This document shows, one piece after another, positions 19,630 through 29,009 of a DNA stretch of 64,000 bases (within the stretch, counting starts at the first letter, position 1; the number at the start of each line of letters is the position of its first letter). The stretch is from positions 995,567 to 1,059,566 of the forward strand of contig CAWBKW010000002.1 of the NCBI GenBank assembly GCA_963789515.1. The letters are read 5' to 3'. Source of the DNA: JBAXEO01 sp963789515 (GTDB taxonomy: Bacteria; Actinomycetota; Coriobacteriia; Anaerosomatales; JAAXUF01). A program made the position numbers and the translations under genes. The notes under the pieces were generated by a model. The model saw only the letters and a list, made by a program, of their open reading frames with translations, did no database searches and was not told the origin of the DNA.

Positions 19630-20823
19630 GCGCCACGCACCGCCGAGAGGAACGACGTGCCGCGCTCGCAGGCGCCGCCCAAGCCGTAGAAGTCGAGAAC
19701 CGTCTCCCCGATGTCGCTGAAGGTGCAGCGTATCCCGAGGTCCACTCCTCGGTCGTGCCCCTTCAGGTAGGCGATGAGCGGTGTGTATTCCCGGCTGTGA
19801 TCGGTGGATGGCGTGGTCGGGTCGCACCCGTGGTCGGCGGTGATGATCAGCAGGTCGCCGTCGATCATCGCATCGAGCAGCTCGGGAATCCGGGCGTCGA
19901 CCGCCTCGAGCCCCTTCGCGTAGCCTTGCACATCGTTGCGGTGACCCCAGACCATGTCGAAGTCCACCAGGTTCGCGAAGACGAACCCGGGGTCATCGCC
20001 GGCGATTCGCTCGATGAGGTGGTCGACCCCGTTCATGTTGTCCGTCGAATGCGGTGATTCGCAGATGCCGCGCCATGCGAAGATCTCGCCGATCTTGCCG
20101 ATCCCGTAGCTCGGGATGCCCGCGTCCTCGAGCCGGTCAAGCACGGTCGGCTCGGATGGTTCGAGCGCGAAATCCCTCCTGCGGTGGGTACGCGTGTAGA
20201 GCCCGCTGCCGTCGGGGCCGATGAACGGTCGCGCGATGATCCTTCCCACGGCGTGCTCGCCGACAAGAACGCGCGTCCGAGCGATGGAGCAGATCTCGTA
20301 GAGCCGTTCGATCGGGATGACGTCCTCGTGCGCCGCGATCTGGAAGACACTGTCGGCGCTCGTGTAGATGATCGGCTTGCCCGTGGCGACGTGCGCGTCA
20401 CCGAGTTCCTGGATGATCTCCGTTCCGCTTGCGGCGTAGTTGCCGAGCCACCCCAGGCCGGTGTCGTGCGTGAACGCATCCAAGACCTCTGCGGGGAAGC
20501 CATCCGGATAGGTCGGGAACGCCGAGGTGAGTTGCAGCCCCATCATCTCCCAGTGTCCGGTGGTGGTGTCCTTGCCGGCTGAGGCCTCGGCGTTCTTGCC
20601 CCACGAGGCTATGGGTGTCTCGACGGGTGGCACGCCGGTGACTTCGGTGATGTTGCCCAGTCCCATCTGTCCCAGATGGGGCATGTCGAGTCCGCCGGCT
20701 GCCGCAGCGGTGTTGCCGAGCGTGTTGGAGCCCGCATCTCCGTAGCTCGCCGCATCGGGTAGCGCACCCACCCCGACGCTGTCGAGCACGAGCACGATCG
20801 CGCGGGGTTCTCGGCGTGACCAT
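19626..20823 (-). CDS. deoB: Phosphopentomutase, probable indel at the 5' end
   Basis: Interconverts (deoxy)ribose-1- and 5-phosphates. Metal-binding motifs VLDSVGVGALPDA, GKDTTTGHWEMMG, NLVDFDMVWGHRND and ITADHGCDPTT are all present. In the given frame the first usable start is an internal GTG at about 20795, which trims the first beta strand. Removing one C from the CCCC run near 20804 joins the frame to an ATG at 20821-20823 and gives MVTPRTRAIVLVLDSVG, a normal N-terminus, two bases after the upstream gene. I therefore place the start at 20823. Confidence 0.92.
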
Positions 20824-20825
20824 CG

Positions 20826-22502
20826 CTACACCACCGTCCTGTCGACTTCTCTGAGGCTGGTGAGGCCCGCTGCGACCTTGTCGAGCGCATCCCGGCGCAG
20901 GGTCACCATGCCCTTCTGGATGGCGAGGGCCCGGAGTTCCTCAGAGGGAGCGTTCTTCAGGAAGAGGCGGGTCATGTCGTCGTCCATCTCCATGATCTCG
21001 AACACGCCGAGCCGGCCGGTGAATCCGGTGCCGCGACACGCGTCACAGCCCACCGATTCGTAGGTCTTGAGCCCCAGGAGCTCGTAGGCCTCGAACCCGG
21101 CTGCACGCAGCCGCTCGTCCGGACACCTTGGCGGGTCGCTTGCACTTCGGGCACAGCTTGCGCACGAGGCGTTGCGCGACGGCACCCGAGCAGCGCCGAA
21201 GAAGTCACGTAGGACTCGACCCCCATGTCGGTGATCCGGGTCAGCGCCGAGGGGGCGTCGTTCGTGTGGATCGACGACAGGACCAGGTGGCCGGTGAGCG
21301 CGGCGCGGACCGCGATCGAGGCCGTCTCCGGGTCGCGGACCTCTCCGACCATGACCACGTCGGGATCGAACCGCAGGGCCGTGCGCAGCCCCGCGGCGAA
21401 CGTGAGCGCCACACGCGGGTTGACGGCGACCTGAGAGAGACCGGACATGCGGTACTCGATCGGATCCTCGATGGTGATGATCTTGCGGGTGGGTTCGTTG
21501 ATGCTCTGCAGCGCCGCGTAGAGCGTCGTGGTCTTGCCGGATCCCGTGGGACCCGCGATCAGGACGCAACCATAGGGCTTGTGCAGCATTCTCACGAACT
21601 TGGCGAGGTTGTCGGCCGACAGACCGAGGTCGTCGATGGAGTGGAACGAGACGCCGCTGTTCAGCACGCGGATGACGATTCCCTCGCCCAGCGGCGTCGG
21701 CAGCGTCGCCACCCGCAGGTCGAGCGGTTCTCCGTCGATCCGCAGGGCGATCCTGCCGTCTTGCGGCCTCCGCCGCTCGGTGATGTCCATGTCGGCCATG
21801 ACCTTGATGCGGCTCGTGAGCCCGGCCTGCGCGTTCTTGGGCAGCGAGGCGACATCCTGCAGTACGCCGTCGATGCGGTAGCGCACCCGCACGCGGTCCT
21901 CCTCCGGCTCGAAGTGGATGTCACTGGCGCGATCTGCCACTGCCTCGCGGAGCAGCTGGTTGACGATGCGGACGATCGGGACATCGCCTTCGATCTCCGC
22001 CTGCGGCGAAATCCTCCGCCTCCTCGACCACCCCGCCCTCGGCTTGCTCGAGCTGCTGGAGGGTGTCGGAAGCAACGGAGTACTTCTCGATCGCGTAGAG
22101 GACCTGACTCGCCGATGCGACCACGGGATCGACCTTGTATCCCGTCCTGAGCTCGGTCTCGTCTATCGCCTCGACGTCGAGGGGGTCTGACATGGCGAGC
22201 ATGAGCCTGCCGCTGGCGAAGCCGATCGGGATGACCCCGCGCAGCCGTGCCATCCGCCACGGAAGGAGCACGACCGCTCCCCGGTCGATCTCGACGGATG
22301 CCAGATTGACGTGCAGGAGCCCCTTCTGTTGGGCGAGCGCCTCGGCGATCTGGTCCTCAGTCACGACCAGATCGCGCGCAAGCACCTCGCCCAGCTTGCC
22401 GCCGGACTCGGCCTGCTTGGCGAGGGCGACATCCAGTTGCTCCTCGGTTATCAGGCCGATGCGGACCAGCAGCGCGCCCATCTTCTCGCGGGAGTACTCC
22501 AC
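20826..22502 (-). CDS. GspE/PilB-type secretion or pilus ATPase, three frameshifts
   Basis: Hexameric ATPase of type II secretion or type IV pilus systems. GTG 22500-22502 follows AGGAGG closely. The N-terminal MshEN-like domain (GALLVRIGLITEEQLDVALA) may bind c-di-GMP. The ATPase core has GPTGSGKTTTLYAAL, IEDPIEYRMSG and VGEVRDPETASIAV, and a four-cysteine zinc site is formed by KLCPKC and CDACRGTGF. Conserved sequence moves frame near 22010, 21183 and 21121. No pilin, PilC or PilM gene is nearby. Either this is an orphan pseudogene or, as with other broken genes here, the indels are sequencing errors. Confidence 0.88.
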
Positions 22503-22545
22503 GCGTCCTCCTAGTTCGTGCGCCGAACGGATGCCTGCAGTGAGA

Positions 22546-22830
22546 CTATGCCCGGGCGCGAACGCCGGAGAGCACCCACTCCACAAGGAGCACCGCTACG
22601 ATGGTGAGCGCCGTCGTGACTTCGAAACTGCCACTGTAGGGCGTCTTGATCGCCGCGACTCCGAACGGGAGGATGAGCGGATTGGACAGGACGATGACGG
22701 TCTGTCCCCACCCCTGCGCGGCGAGCTGACCGAAGAACACGACGCAGAGCCGCACCGTCAGGACGATCGCGACCACCACGAGCAGGTCCATGATGATGGT
22801 GATGAGCGTGCGAACAGGCTTCGAACTCAC
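22546..22830 (-). CDS. Small YggT-like membrane protein
   Basis: 94 residues from GTG 22830, preceded by GGGAGG about 7 bases upstream. There are two long hydrophobic segments (residues about 12-35 and 68-88) around a loop with SNPLILPFG, the pattern of YggT/Ycf19 proteins (helix, 'DP-PF' loop, helix). No function is known beyond a link with cell division or osmotic stress in some bacteria. Family assignment is by pattern only. Confidence 0.6.
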   Translation of the reverse strand: MSSKPVRTLITIIMDLLVVVAIVLTVRLCVVFFGQLAAQGWGQTVIVLSNPLILPFGVAAIKTPYSGSFEVTTALTIVAVLLVEWVLSGVRARA

Positions 22831-22848
22831 GTGTACCCTCCCCAGAAG

Positions 22849-22868
22849 GACGTGTCAGACGACACGTC
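22849..22868 (-). terminator. Perfect 8-bp hairpin between the FlgM-like and YggT-like genes
   Basis: GACGTGTC, a 4-base loop, then GACACGTC. On the minus strand it is followed by CCTTCT rather than a clean T-run. It lies downstream of the FlgM-like gene and just upstream of the YggT-like start, so it could be a weak terminator or an operator. Confidence 0.4.
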
Positions 22869-22915
22869 GATTATGGGGCTTGGAACGGGCAGCGCGCCAG
22901 CCGGGTTCGGCCCGC

Positions 22916-23167
22916 TCAGCGGAGCCCTTCACAGATCGCCCGCGCGATGATCTTCTCGGCGATCTGCTCTGACCCGGGGACACCGGTCGAAAGACGCTCC
23001 TTGGCCTCCTCGACCCGGTCGGGTCGCATCTCCGGAGTGGATTCGACGATGAGAATGATCTCCCTCATCAGCTCCGGCGGAACCGCGGGGTAGGCGTGGT
23101 GAGTCCATGCCACGGGCGGTTCTACGTAGCGGGCCGCAAGAAGGGCTTGTTGCTCTGAGATGATCAT
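22916..23167 (-). CDS. Small protein resembling anti-sigma factor FlgM
   Basis: The frame is open from 23353, but that part overlaps a structured leader; ATG 23165-23167 gives an 83-residue protein, a usual FlgM size. The C-terminal part, MRPDRVEEAKERLSTG followed by an amphipathic helix EQIAEKIIARAI, matches the pattern of FlgM sigma-28-binding helices (R-x-D-x-V-x-x-[LA]-[KR]-x-x-I-x-x-G). No flagellar genes are in the window, and no strong ribosome-binding site precedes the ATG. The assignment rests on this short motif, so treat it as tentative. Confidence 0.5.
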   Translation of the reverse strand: MIISEQQALLAARYVEPPVAWTHHAYPAVPPELMREIILIVESTPEMRPDRVEEAKERLSTGVPGSEQIAEKIIARAICEGLR

Positions 23168-23226
23168 GTCGATGGCTATCGGCAGCGCTCCGCGGGCGAC
23201 TTGACGCGGGAATCCGGGCTGCGCCC

Positions 23227-23334
23227 GTTGTACGGTGACCCGGGTCACCGTTGGGCTGCTAGACCCCGGGAAAAGGGGGAGCCCCAAGGCCGGCACCTTG
23301 AGGCTCAGGGGTAAGGGTTGCATTCGCATGCAAC
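23227..23334 (-). ncRNA. Candidate structured leader RNA upstream of the FlgM-like gene
   Basis: Read on the minus strand, three stems follow one another. At 23334-23317 there is a perfect 7-bp stem GTTGCAT/ATGCAAC closed by a GCGA tetraloop (GNRA). At 23306-23279 there is an 11-bp stem (one G-U pair) with the six-base loop TGCCGG. Near 23280-23263 is a possible CCCC/GGGG stem, and at 23251-23232 a 20-base perfect palindrome. The region lies between the nuoN stop and the FlgM-like start and has no convincing coding potential. I matched it to no riboswitch consensus I know; parts could instead be the nuo terminator. Confidence 0.45.
23232..23251. promoter_or_regulatory. 20-bp perfect palindrome
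   Basis: ACGGTGACCC followed by its exact reverse complement GGGTCACCGT. It lies about 65 bases upstream of the FlgM-like start and could be a protein operator or the last stem of the leader described above. Confidence 0.5.
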
Positions 23335-23409
23335 TCGCAACAGAGCGTATCACCGCGGATTGTGCTGTGCAAGGGGCGCCTCAAACCTCCACGGAACCGA
23401 CACACCGGT

Positions 23410-24906
23410 CTATCGGAAGGCGAAGGGAAGCACGATCGCGGACACTCCGAGAAAGAGCGGCACCAACCCGAGAAGCACCACCGCGAGCGCCACCGCCGCC
23501 ACGGCTCGCGCCGCACTGCGCGGGCCGGCCGGGCGCACGTCGTCCCACTCCGCGTCGCGCGCTGCCGCCGAGTCGGGCTCGGGGTCTCGAAGGTACAGCG
23601 CCTGAAGCACGCTGCCGTAGTAGGCCAGCGACACCACCGAGCCCAGAATGCCGGCGGCTGCCAGCAGCGCGTACACCCATCCAAGCAGCTGATTGCCGGT
23701 GACCAGGAACATGCGTCCTGACGCAGTGATCGCGCTCGTGAAGACCTCGAACTTGCCCCAGAAGCCGAGCAGAGGAGGGACGCCCGCGAGCGAGATCAGG
23801 AGTACCGTCACCGATGCGGCGAGCATCCTGGTGCGCTGCCCCAACCCCGCAAGGCCGTGAATGCTGCCGTCCCAAGCCGGCAGGGCCTGCCGGAACGCCG
23901 TGGCCGCCAGGAAGGTGCCCGTTGTCGCTAACGCATACGTTGCGGCGAAGAACACGGCCGTCGCAGGGTCGAGGACGACCACCCCGATGAGCGCGTATCC
24001 CGCCTGCGCGACACCCGCGTACCCGAGCATGCGGGTGTAGGACCGCTGGCGCAGCGCCCCCACGGAACCCACCAGGATCGACAGCCCGGCGATCACGGAA
24101 AGCACCACGATGACCCGGTCCTGGAGTGGACCCGAGGCAACCACCACCATGAACAGCGCGGTCGCGGCCATGGCCCCGAGCTTCGGCCCGGACGCCAGGA
24201 AGGCCGCCACCTCGGGCCGAGCGGACTCGTACGCGTCCGGGGCCCACGCGTGGAACGGCACCAGCGAACTCTTGAACGCCAGCGCCGTCAGAATCAGGAG
24301 GACACCCGCAAGTGCGGCCGTCGGCATCGAAGGCTTCGCCAGCGCGACCGCCAGCTCGCCGTAGGCACCTGATGGGATGAATCCCCCGACCAAGACCGCC
24401 AGGCCCATCACCAGGAGACCCGTGGCTATGGCTCCCTGCACGAAGTACTTGAGGGCGGACTCGTCCGAGCGGCTCGTCTTGGCATCGGCCACGAGTGCGT
24501 ACCCGGCGGCGGCGGCCGTCTCCAGTGCGACGAGGAGCATCAACAGGTCGAAACTCTCGGCGACAGCGGCCGATGCAACCGCAGCGAACGCCACCAGGGC
24601 GGCCGACGAGCCGCCGCCCGGTCGGCCGCTGAACTCGTTCCCGCCGCCCCAGAGCGCGACGGCCGCGAGCACCATGATCAGCCCCGGCACTGTCGAGAAC
24701 GCGTCGCCCACCAGCAGCACGCCGAAGGCGAGTGCCCCGGAAACGCTGGAACCGGCCCAGAGCCCAACAGCGCCGGACAGCAGCAACCCGGAGACAGCCG
24801 CCGCCACCGCCGCGGAGCGCCGGTCGAAGGCGTCCAGTCCGAGAGCGACCAGCCCGCCCAACAGCGCGGGACCGAGCTGAAGCGTGATGAGGAGGGCGGA
24901 TGACAT
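23410..24906 (-). CDS. nuoN: NADH-quinone oxidoreductase subunit N
   Basis: Antiporter-like membrane subunit of complex I, 498 residues with about 14 hydrophobic segments. The antiporter signature includes the lysine-containing LTALAFKSSLVPFHAWAPDAYE. Last gene of the nuo operon; its start directly follows the nuoM stop. The frame is intact. The C-terminal charged stretch (PEPDSAAARDAEWDD) before the final helix is not usual and may be lineage-specific. Confidence 0.96.
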   Translation of the reverse strand: MSSALLITLQLGPALLGGLVALGLDAFDRRSAAVAAAVSGLLLSGAVGLWAGSSVSGALAFGVLLVGDAFSTVPGLIMVLAAVALWGGGNEFSGRPGGGSSAALVAFAAVASAAVAESFDLLMLLVALETAAAAGYALVADAKTSRSDESALKYFVQGAIATGLLVMGLAVLVGGFIPSGAYGELAVALAKPSMPTAALAGVLLILTALAFKSSLVPFHAWAPDAYESARPEVAAFLASGPKLGAMAATALFMVVVASGPLQDRVIVVLSVIAGLSILVGSVGALRQRSYTRMLGYAGVAQAGYALIGVVVLDPATAVFFAATYALATTGTFLAATAFRQALPAWDGSIHGLAGLGQRTRMLAASVTVLLISLAGVPPLLGFWGKFEVFTSAITASGRMFLVTGNQLLGWVYALLAAAGILGSVVSLAYYGSVLQALYLRDPEPDSAAARDAEWDDVRPAGPRSAARAVAAVALAVVLLGLVPLFLGVSAIVLPFAFR

Positions 24907-26352
24907 CTACATCCCCCCGCCCGCGACCCGGGACAGGGCCAGCAGCGACTTCTCGGCGATGGACAGGATCAGCATCGGCTGGATACCGAGCGCCACGATG
25001 CACGCCGAGAAGGCCACGACGAGCGCGGTCTCGCGAACGCCCAGGTCCGGCAGTTGGCTGAACTCGCCCACCGGGCCGTGGACGGAGCCGCGCACGGCCC
25101 GCAGGTTGTAGGCGGCAGCGAGCACGAGCCCGATCGTCCCGATCGCGGTCCACCAGCCGAACTCGCGAAACGACTCGAGTACCGTCGCAAACTCGCCGGG
25201 GAAACCGGACAGTCCGGGAAGGCCCAGTGAAGCCAGTGCGCCGAACGTGAAGGCGACCCCCCAGATCGGCATCACGCGCCCGAGCCCGCCGAATCTCGAC
25301 ATCTCGCGTGTGTGGGTTCGTGCGTAGAGCGAGCCGACGAGCAAGAACAGCAGCCCTGCGACGAATCCATGACTCACCATCGCCACGAGTGCGGCACCCA
25401 TGGCGTCGGGGGTCGCGGCCGCGATCGCCAGGATCACGAAGCCCATGTGCGAGACCGAGGAGTACGCGACAAGGCGCTTGAGGTCGGTCTGGACGAGCGC
25501 CATCGCCGCCCCGTACACGATGCCGACGAGTCCGAGCACCATCAGAGCCACACGCGCCTGACCGAAGGCAGACGGTGCGAACGGTACGGCGATGCGCATA
25601 AGGCCGTAGCCGCCCATCTTGAGCAGCACACCGGCGAGCACTATGGAGCCCGCCGTCGGCGCCTCGGTGTGTGCGTCGGGCAGCCAGGTGTGGAACGGCA
25701 CCGCCGGGATCTTGACCAGGAACGCGATGGTGAACAGCCAGAAGACGAGCGCCGGCGATGACATCCCTCCGCTGCGGGCGGATATCTGGGCGATACTCAC
25801 GCTTCCGCCGCTCTCGGCGATCGCGAGGATGACGCCGAGAAGCATGATCGCGCCGGCAGCGAAGGAGTACAGCAGGTACTTGGTGGCGGCGTGCCGGCGA
25901 TTCGACGAGCCCCACCCGCCGATGATGAAGTACATCGGCACGAGCACCGACTCCCATCCGACGTAGAACAGGATCAGGTTGTCGGCAAGAAAGACCATCG
26001 TGAGGGCTGTCTGCAGCGTGAGAAGGAGTGCGAAGAACACGCCGGGACGGTCCTTCATGTCCCACGACACGACGACGGCTGCGAGGCCGATGAACACGGT
26101 GAGCATCATCAGCGGCGTCGAAAGGCCGTCGAGCGCGGTCGACCACATCGATGCGAGACCGCCGAGCTGTGCGCCCTCGATACGAACGCCCGACAGGAGC
26201 CCCGCCTGCGCGAGCGAGGCAAGCAGCAGGCCCTGAACCACCAGCGCAGCCGCTGCGACCCACTTGGGCAGCCCCGGGATGATGCGTCCGGAGACCGCGC
26301 ACACGAGGGCAGCGAGAGCGGGCGTCACGATCAGCAGATCCAACTGAAGCAC
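24907..26352 (-). CDS. nuoM: NADH-quinone oxidoreductase subunit M
   Basis: 481-residue antiporter-like proton-pumping subunit. Key features are YVGWESVLVPMYFIIGGWG, the conserved lysine region FLVKIPAVPFHTWLPDAHTEAPT and RLVAYSSVSHMGFVILAI. It starts 5 bases after nuoL and is intact. The order L-M-N is canonical. Confidence 0.97.
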   Translation of the reverse strand: MLQLDLLIVTPALAALVCAVSGRIIPGLPKWVAAAALVVQGLLLASLAQAGLLSGVRIEGAQLGGLASMWSTALDGLSTPLMMLTVFIGLAAVVVSWDMKDRPGVFFALLLTLQTALTMVFLADNLILFYVGWESVLVPMYFIIGGWGSSNRRHAATKYLLYSFAAGAIMLLGVILAIAESGGSVSIAQISARSGGMSSPALVFWLFTIAFLVKIPAVPFHTWLPDAHTEAPTAGSIVLAGVLLKMGGYGLMRIAVPFAPSAFGQARVALMVLGLVGIVYGAAMALVQTDLKRLVAYSSVSHMGFVILAIAAATPDAMGAALVAMVSHGFVAGLLFLLVGSLYARTHTREMSRFGGLGRVMPIWGVAFTFGALASLGLPGLSGFPGEFATVLESFREFGWWTAIGTIGLVLAAAYNLRAVRGSVHGPVGEFSQLPDLGVRETALVVAFSACIVALGIQPMLILSIAEKSLLALSRVAGGGM

Positions 26353-26356
26353 GCGC

Positions 26357-28210
26357 TCACCTCCCCAACCAGATCGAGGCGGCGAGCATCAGTGCGACCC
26401 CTGTGGCGATGAGCGCGCCGTACCACTGCGCGTCGCCACTCTGGAGGCGACTCACGACGCCCCCCGCCCACTGCGCGATGGTGGCCATGCCTTCGACCAC
26501 GCCGTCTATGAGGAAGCGATCCACGACCGCCCACAGAATCCGACACCCGACTGCGACGGGGGTGGCCACGAAGCGCATGGCCAGTCCGTCCCATCCGAAA
26601 CCGACCGACCCTGCCTTCCAGAACCCGCCGAGACGTTCCTGCAAGGCTTGGTCGGCGTTCTCGCCTCGCTCGAGCATCCATCCGATGCCGAGTCCCACCA
26701 GACCGAGCGTGACAGCGACGGCAGAGATGGGCAGGGAAAGTGGCTCCGGATGCTCGCCGAGGCGCATGAAGATCCAGTCCCCGGCGAAGCCGAGCAGTGC
26801 CGCCGGAACAGCCAGCACCACGAGCGGAACCAGCATGCTCAGTGGGCTCTCGTGGGCGTGCCCGGCTCCCCGCCGTGCGCCGAAGAAGGTCAGCCGAGTG
26901 GCCCTGCCTGAATAGACACCGGTGATGAACGCCGTCGTGAGAAGCACGACGGCCGCGAGCGGAATCGCGGCCCAGACGACGTCGAGGATCCCGTCCTTGC
27001 TGAAGAACCCCGCGAGAGGATAGATCCCCACCAGCGAGAGCACCCCGACGGCCCACACCGCGAACGTGACCGGCATCTCGCGGCGCAGCCCGCCCATCTC
27101 GCGCATGTCCTGCGTCCCGGCGCCGTGAATCACGCTTCCCGAGGTGAGGAAGAGCAGCGCCTTGAAGGCGGCATGGGTCACCAGGTGGAAGAAGGCGAAG
27201 GCCCAGGCGCCAACTCCGAGCGCAGCGAACATGAACCCGAGTTGGCTGATGGTCGAGTACGCGAGCACCTTCTTGATGTCGCGCTGCGGGATCGCCGCGA
27301 GTCCGGCCCCCAACGCCGAGATCAGCCCCGCGGCGAGCAGGACCGTCCGTGCCGTTGGGGCCGCCTCGAAGAGCGGCCACGTCCGTGCGACCAGGAACAC
27401 TCCCGCAGCGACCATCGTCGCCGCGTGGATGAGCGCCGAGACCGGAGTGGGTCCCTCCATGGCGTCCGGCAGCCAGATGTGGAGCGGGAACTGCGCCGAC
27501 TTGCCGATGGCGCCGATCGTGATCAGCACGGCAGCAGCCGTGAGGGCCGTCGGAGCCATCGAGGGCAGTCCGGCCATGACCGGCACGTACCCCAGCGACT
27601 TGGTCGACGCCCACAGGACGGCCAGACCGAAGAGCAGCCCGACGTCGCCGACGCGTGTCGTCAGGAACGCCTTGACAGCAGCGGCCATGGCCGAGGGCTT
27701 CTGGTACCAGAATCCGATCAGCAGGTAGGAGCACGCACCGACCAGCTCCCACCCGATGAAGAGCGTGGTGAAGGAGTCGCCCACGACCAGCAACGTCATC
27801 GCCCCGGTGAACGCACTCAGCAGCGCGAAGTAGCGAACCCGGCCGGGGTCCTCGGCCATGTAGCCGATGGAGAACACGATGACCATGAGCGCGACCGTAC
27901 CCACGACCAACAGCATCAGCGCCGCAAGCGTGTCGACAGCCCAACCCACGGTGAGCGTGAGCTCACCGACGCCGAACCATACCGCCGACCCCGAGGAGGC
28001 GAGCTGGCTCGTCCACGGTTCGACGGAGGCCGGCACGCCGCCGGGGATGACGCCCAGAGCGCCCGCACCGAGACCCAACACCAGCAGTGGGCCGATCATC
28101 GCGACCCACGGGACCAGTGACTTCGCATACCTGCCGAGAAGCCCGATCAGCACCGCCAGCACCATCGGCACGGCGACGGCGAGCCAAGGGGCTGCCACGA
28201 GCGCGCTCAT
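26357..28210 (-). CDS. nuoL: NADH-quinone oxidoreductase subunit L
   Basis: 617-residue antiporter-like subunit with the lateral C-terminal helix. It includes FIGWELVGACSYLLIGFWY, GAIGKSAQFPLHIWLPDAME and KVLAYSTISQLGFMFAALG. The start overlaps the nuoK stop by ATGA. The reading frame is intact across 1.85 kb, which shows that the indel density in this window is uneven. Confidence 0.97.
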   Translation of the reverse strand: MSALVAAPWLAVAVPMVLAVLIGLLGRYAKSLVPWVAMIGPLLVLGLGAGALGVIPGGVPASVEPWTSQLASSGSAVWFGVGELTLTVGWAVDTLAALMLLVVGTVALMVIVFSIGYMAEDPGRVRYFALLSAFTGAMTLLVVGDSFTTLFIGWELVGACSYLLIGFWYQKPSAMAAAVKAFLTTRVGDVGLLFGLAVLWASTKSLGYVPVMAGLPSMAPTALTAAAVLITIGAIGKSAQFPLHIWLPDAMEGPTPVSALIHAATMVAAGVFLVARTWPLFEAAPTARTVLLAAGLISALGAGLAAIPQRDIKKVLAYSTISQLGFMFAALGVGAWAFAFFHLVTHAAFKALLFLTSGSVIHGAGTQDMREMGGLRREMPVTFAVWAVGVLSLVGIYPLAGFFSKDGILDVVWAAIPLAAVVLLTTAFITGVYSGRATRLTFFGARRGAGHAHESPLSMLVPLVVLAVPAALLGFAGDWIFMRLGEHPEPLSLPISAVAVTLGLVGLGIGWMLERGENADQALQERLGGFWKAGSVGFGWDGLAMRFVATPVAVGCRILWAVVDRFLIDGVVEGMATIAQWAGGVVSRLQSGDAQWYGALIATGVALMLAASIWLGR

Positions 28211-28512
28211 CAGCCCTTCACCTCGCTCAGGTCGTCGATCCGCGTGGTGCCTCGACGACGGGCGACGGCCACCAGAAGCGCCAGACCCACCGCGGCCTCA
28301 GCGGCGATGACGACGATGGCGATCAGCGCGACGCCTTCGACCGACAGCGGGGTCTCACCATGCCTGATGCTCGCGCCGAGGCCAACCAGCAGCACGAGCG
28401 CGCCGCCCAGCATCACCTCGACGCTTGCGAGCAGCGCGATGATGTCACGTCGGACCAGCACGCCGAGAAGGCCGATACCGAAGAGCGCGCACGAGATCAG
28501 GATCAGGCTCAT
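28210..28512 (-). CDS. nuoK: NADH-quinone oxidoreductase subunit K
   Basis: 100-residue, three-helix membrane subunit with the conserved glutamates in helices 2 and 3 (LLASVEVMLGGA; IVVIAAEAAVGLALL). ATGA overlaps on both sides with nuoJ and nuoL indicate translational coupling. Confidence 0.96.
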   Translation of the reverse strand: MSLILISCALFGIGLLGVLVRRDIIALLASVEVMLGGALVLLVGLGASIRHGETPLSVEGVALIAIVVIAAEAAVGLALLVAVARRRGTTRIDDLSEVKG

Positions 28513-29009
28513 TCGCGGTCACCGCCCACGATGACGATGACCGCCACCAGCGAGACCAGGAGCAGCAGGCCGACAGCCTCGAACTGCGGCAGCAGCCGGC
28601 CGAGCAACGCATCGGCCAGACCCGTTGTCGTGCTCCCGACCGGACCCGACGCGAAGGTGGCCGCCAGCGGCCGGACCATCACGAACAGCAGAACGGCTGT
28701 CGCGGCCGAGGCCACCACCGCAAGAACGTCGACGCGCGACTCCAGCACGGGCGCGCCGCTCCCCGCCCTCTGGACGAGCATGATGGCGAAGAGCACGAGC
28801 ACGAGCACGCCGCCGACGTAGACGAACAGCTCGGCCAGAGCGAGGAAACCCATACCGTAGTAAGCGAAGAACCCCGCGACCGCCATGAGGAACGCACCAA
28901 GCCCGAGCGCCATGCGCATGACGTCGCGCACGAAGACGACCGCAAGCGCCCCGATCAGTGCCACCGCCGAGAGCAGCCAGAAGAGGCCGACGCTCACCGC
29001 TCCGCTCAC
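28509..29009 (-). CDS. nuoJ: NADH-quinone oxidoreductase subunit J
   Basis: About 166 residues from GTG 29007-29009, overlapping the NuoI-fusion stop as GTGA. Five hydrophobic helices are visible. The conserved segment AELFVYVGGVLVLVLFAIML covers transmembrane helix 3 of NuoJ, which contains the pi-bulge glycines. Confidence 0.95.
   Translation of the reverse strand: MSGAVSVGLFWLLSAVALIGALAVVFVRDVMRMALGLGAFLMAVAGFFAYYGMGFLALAELFVYVGGVLVLVLFAIMLVQRAGSGAPVLESRVDVLAVVASAATAVLLFVMVRPLAATFASGPVGSTTTGLADALLGRLLPQFEAVGLLLLVSLVAVIVIVGGDRE

Noticed and set aside
23227..23334. c-di-GMP-I, cobalamin or guanidine riboswitch in the FlgM leader
   Set aside because: None of the conserved core sequences of these classes is present; only general stem-loops are seen.
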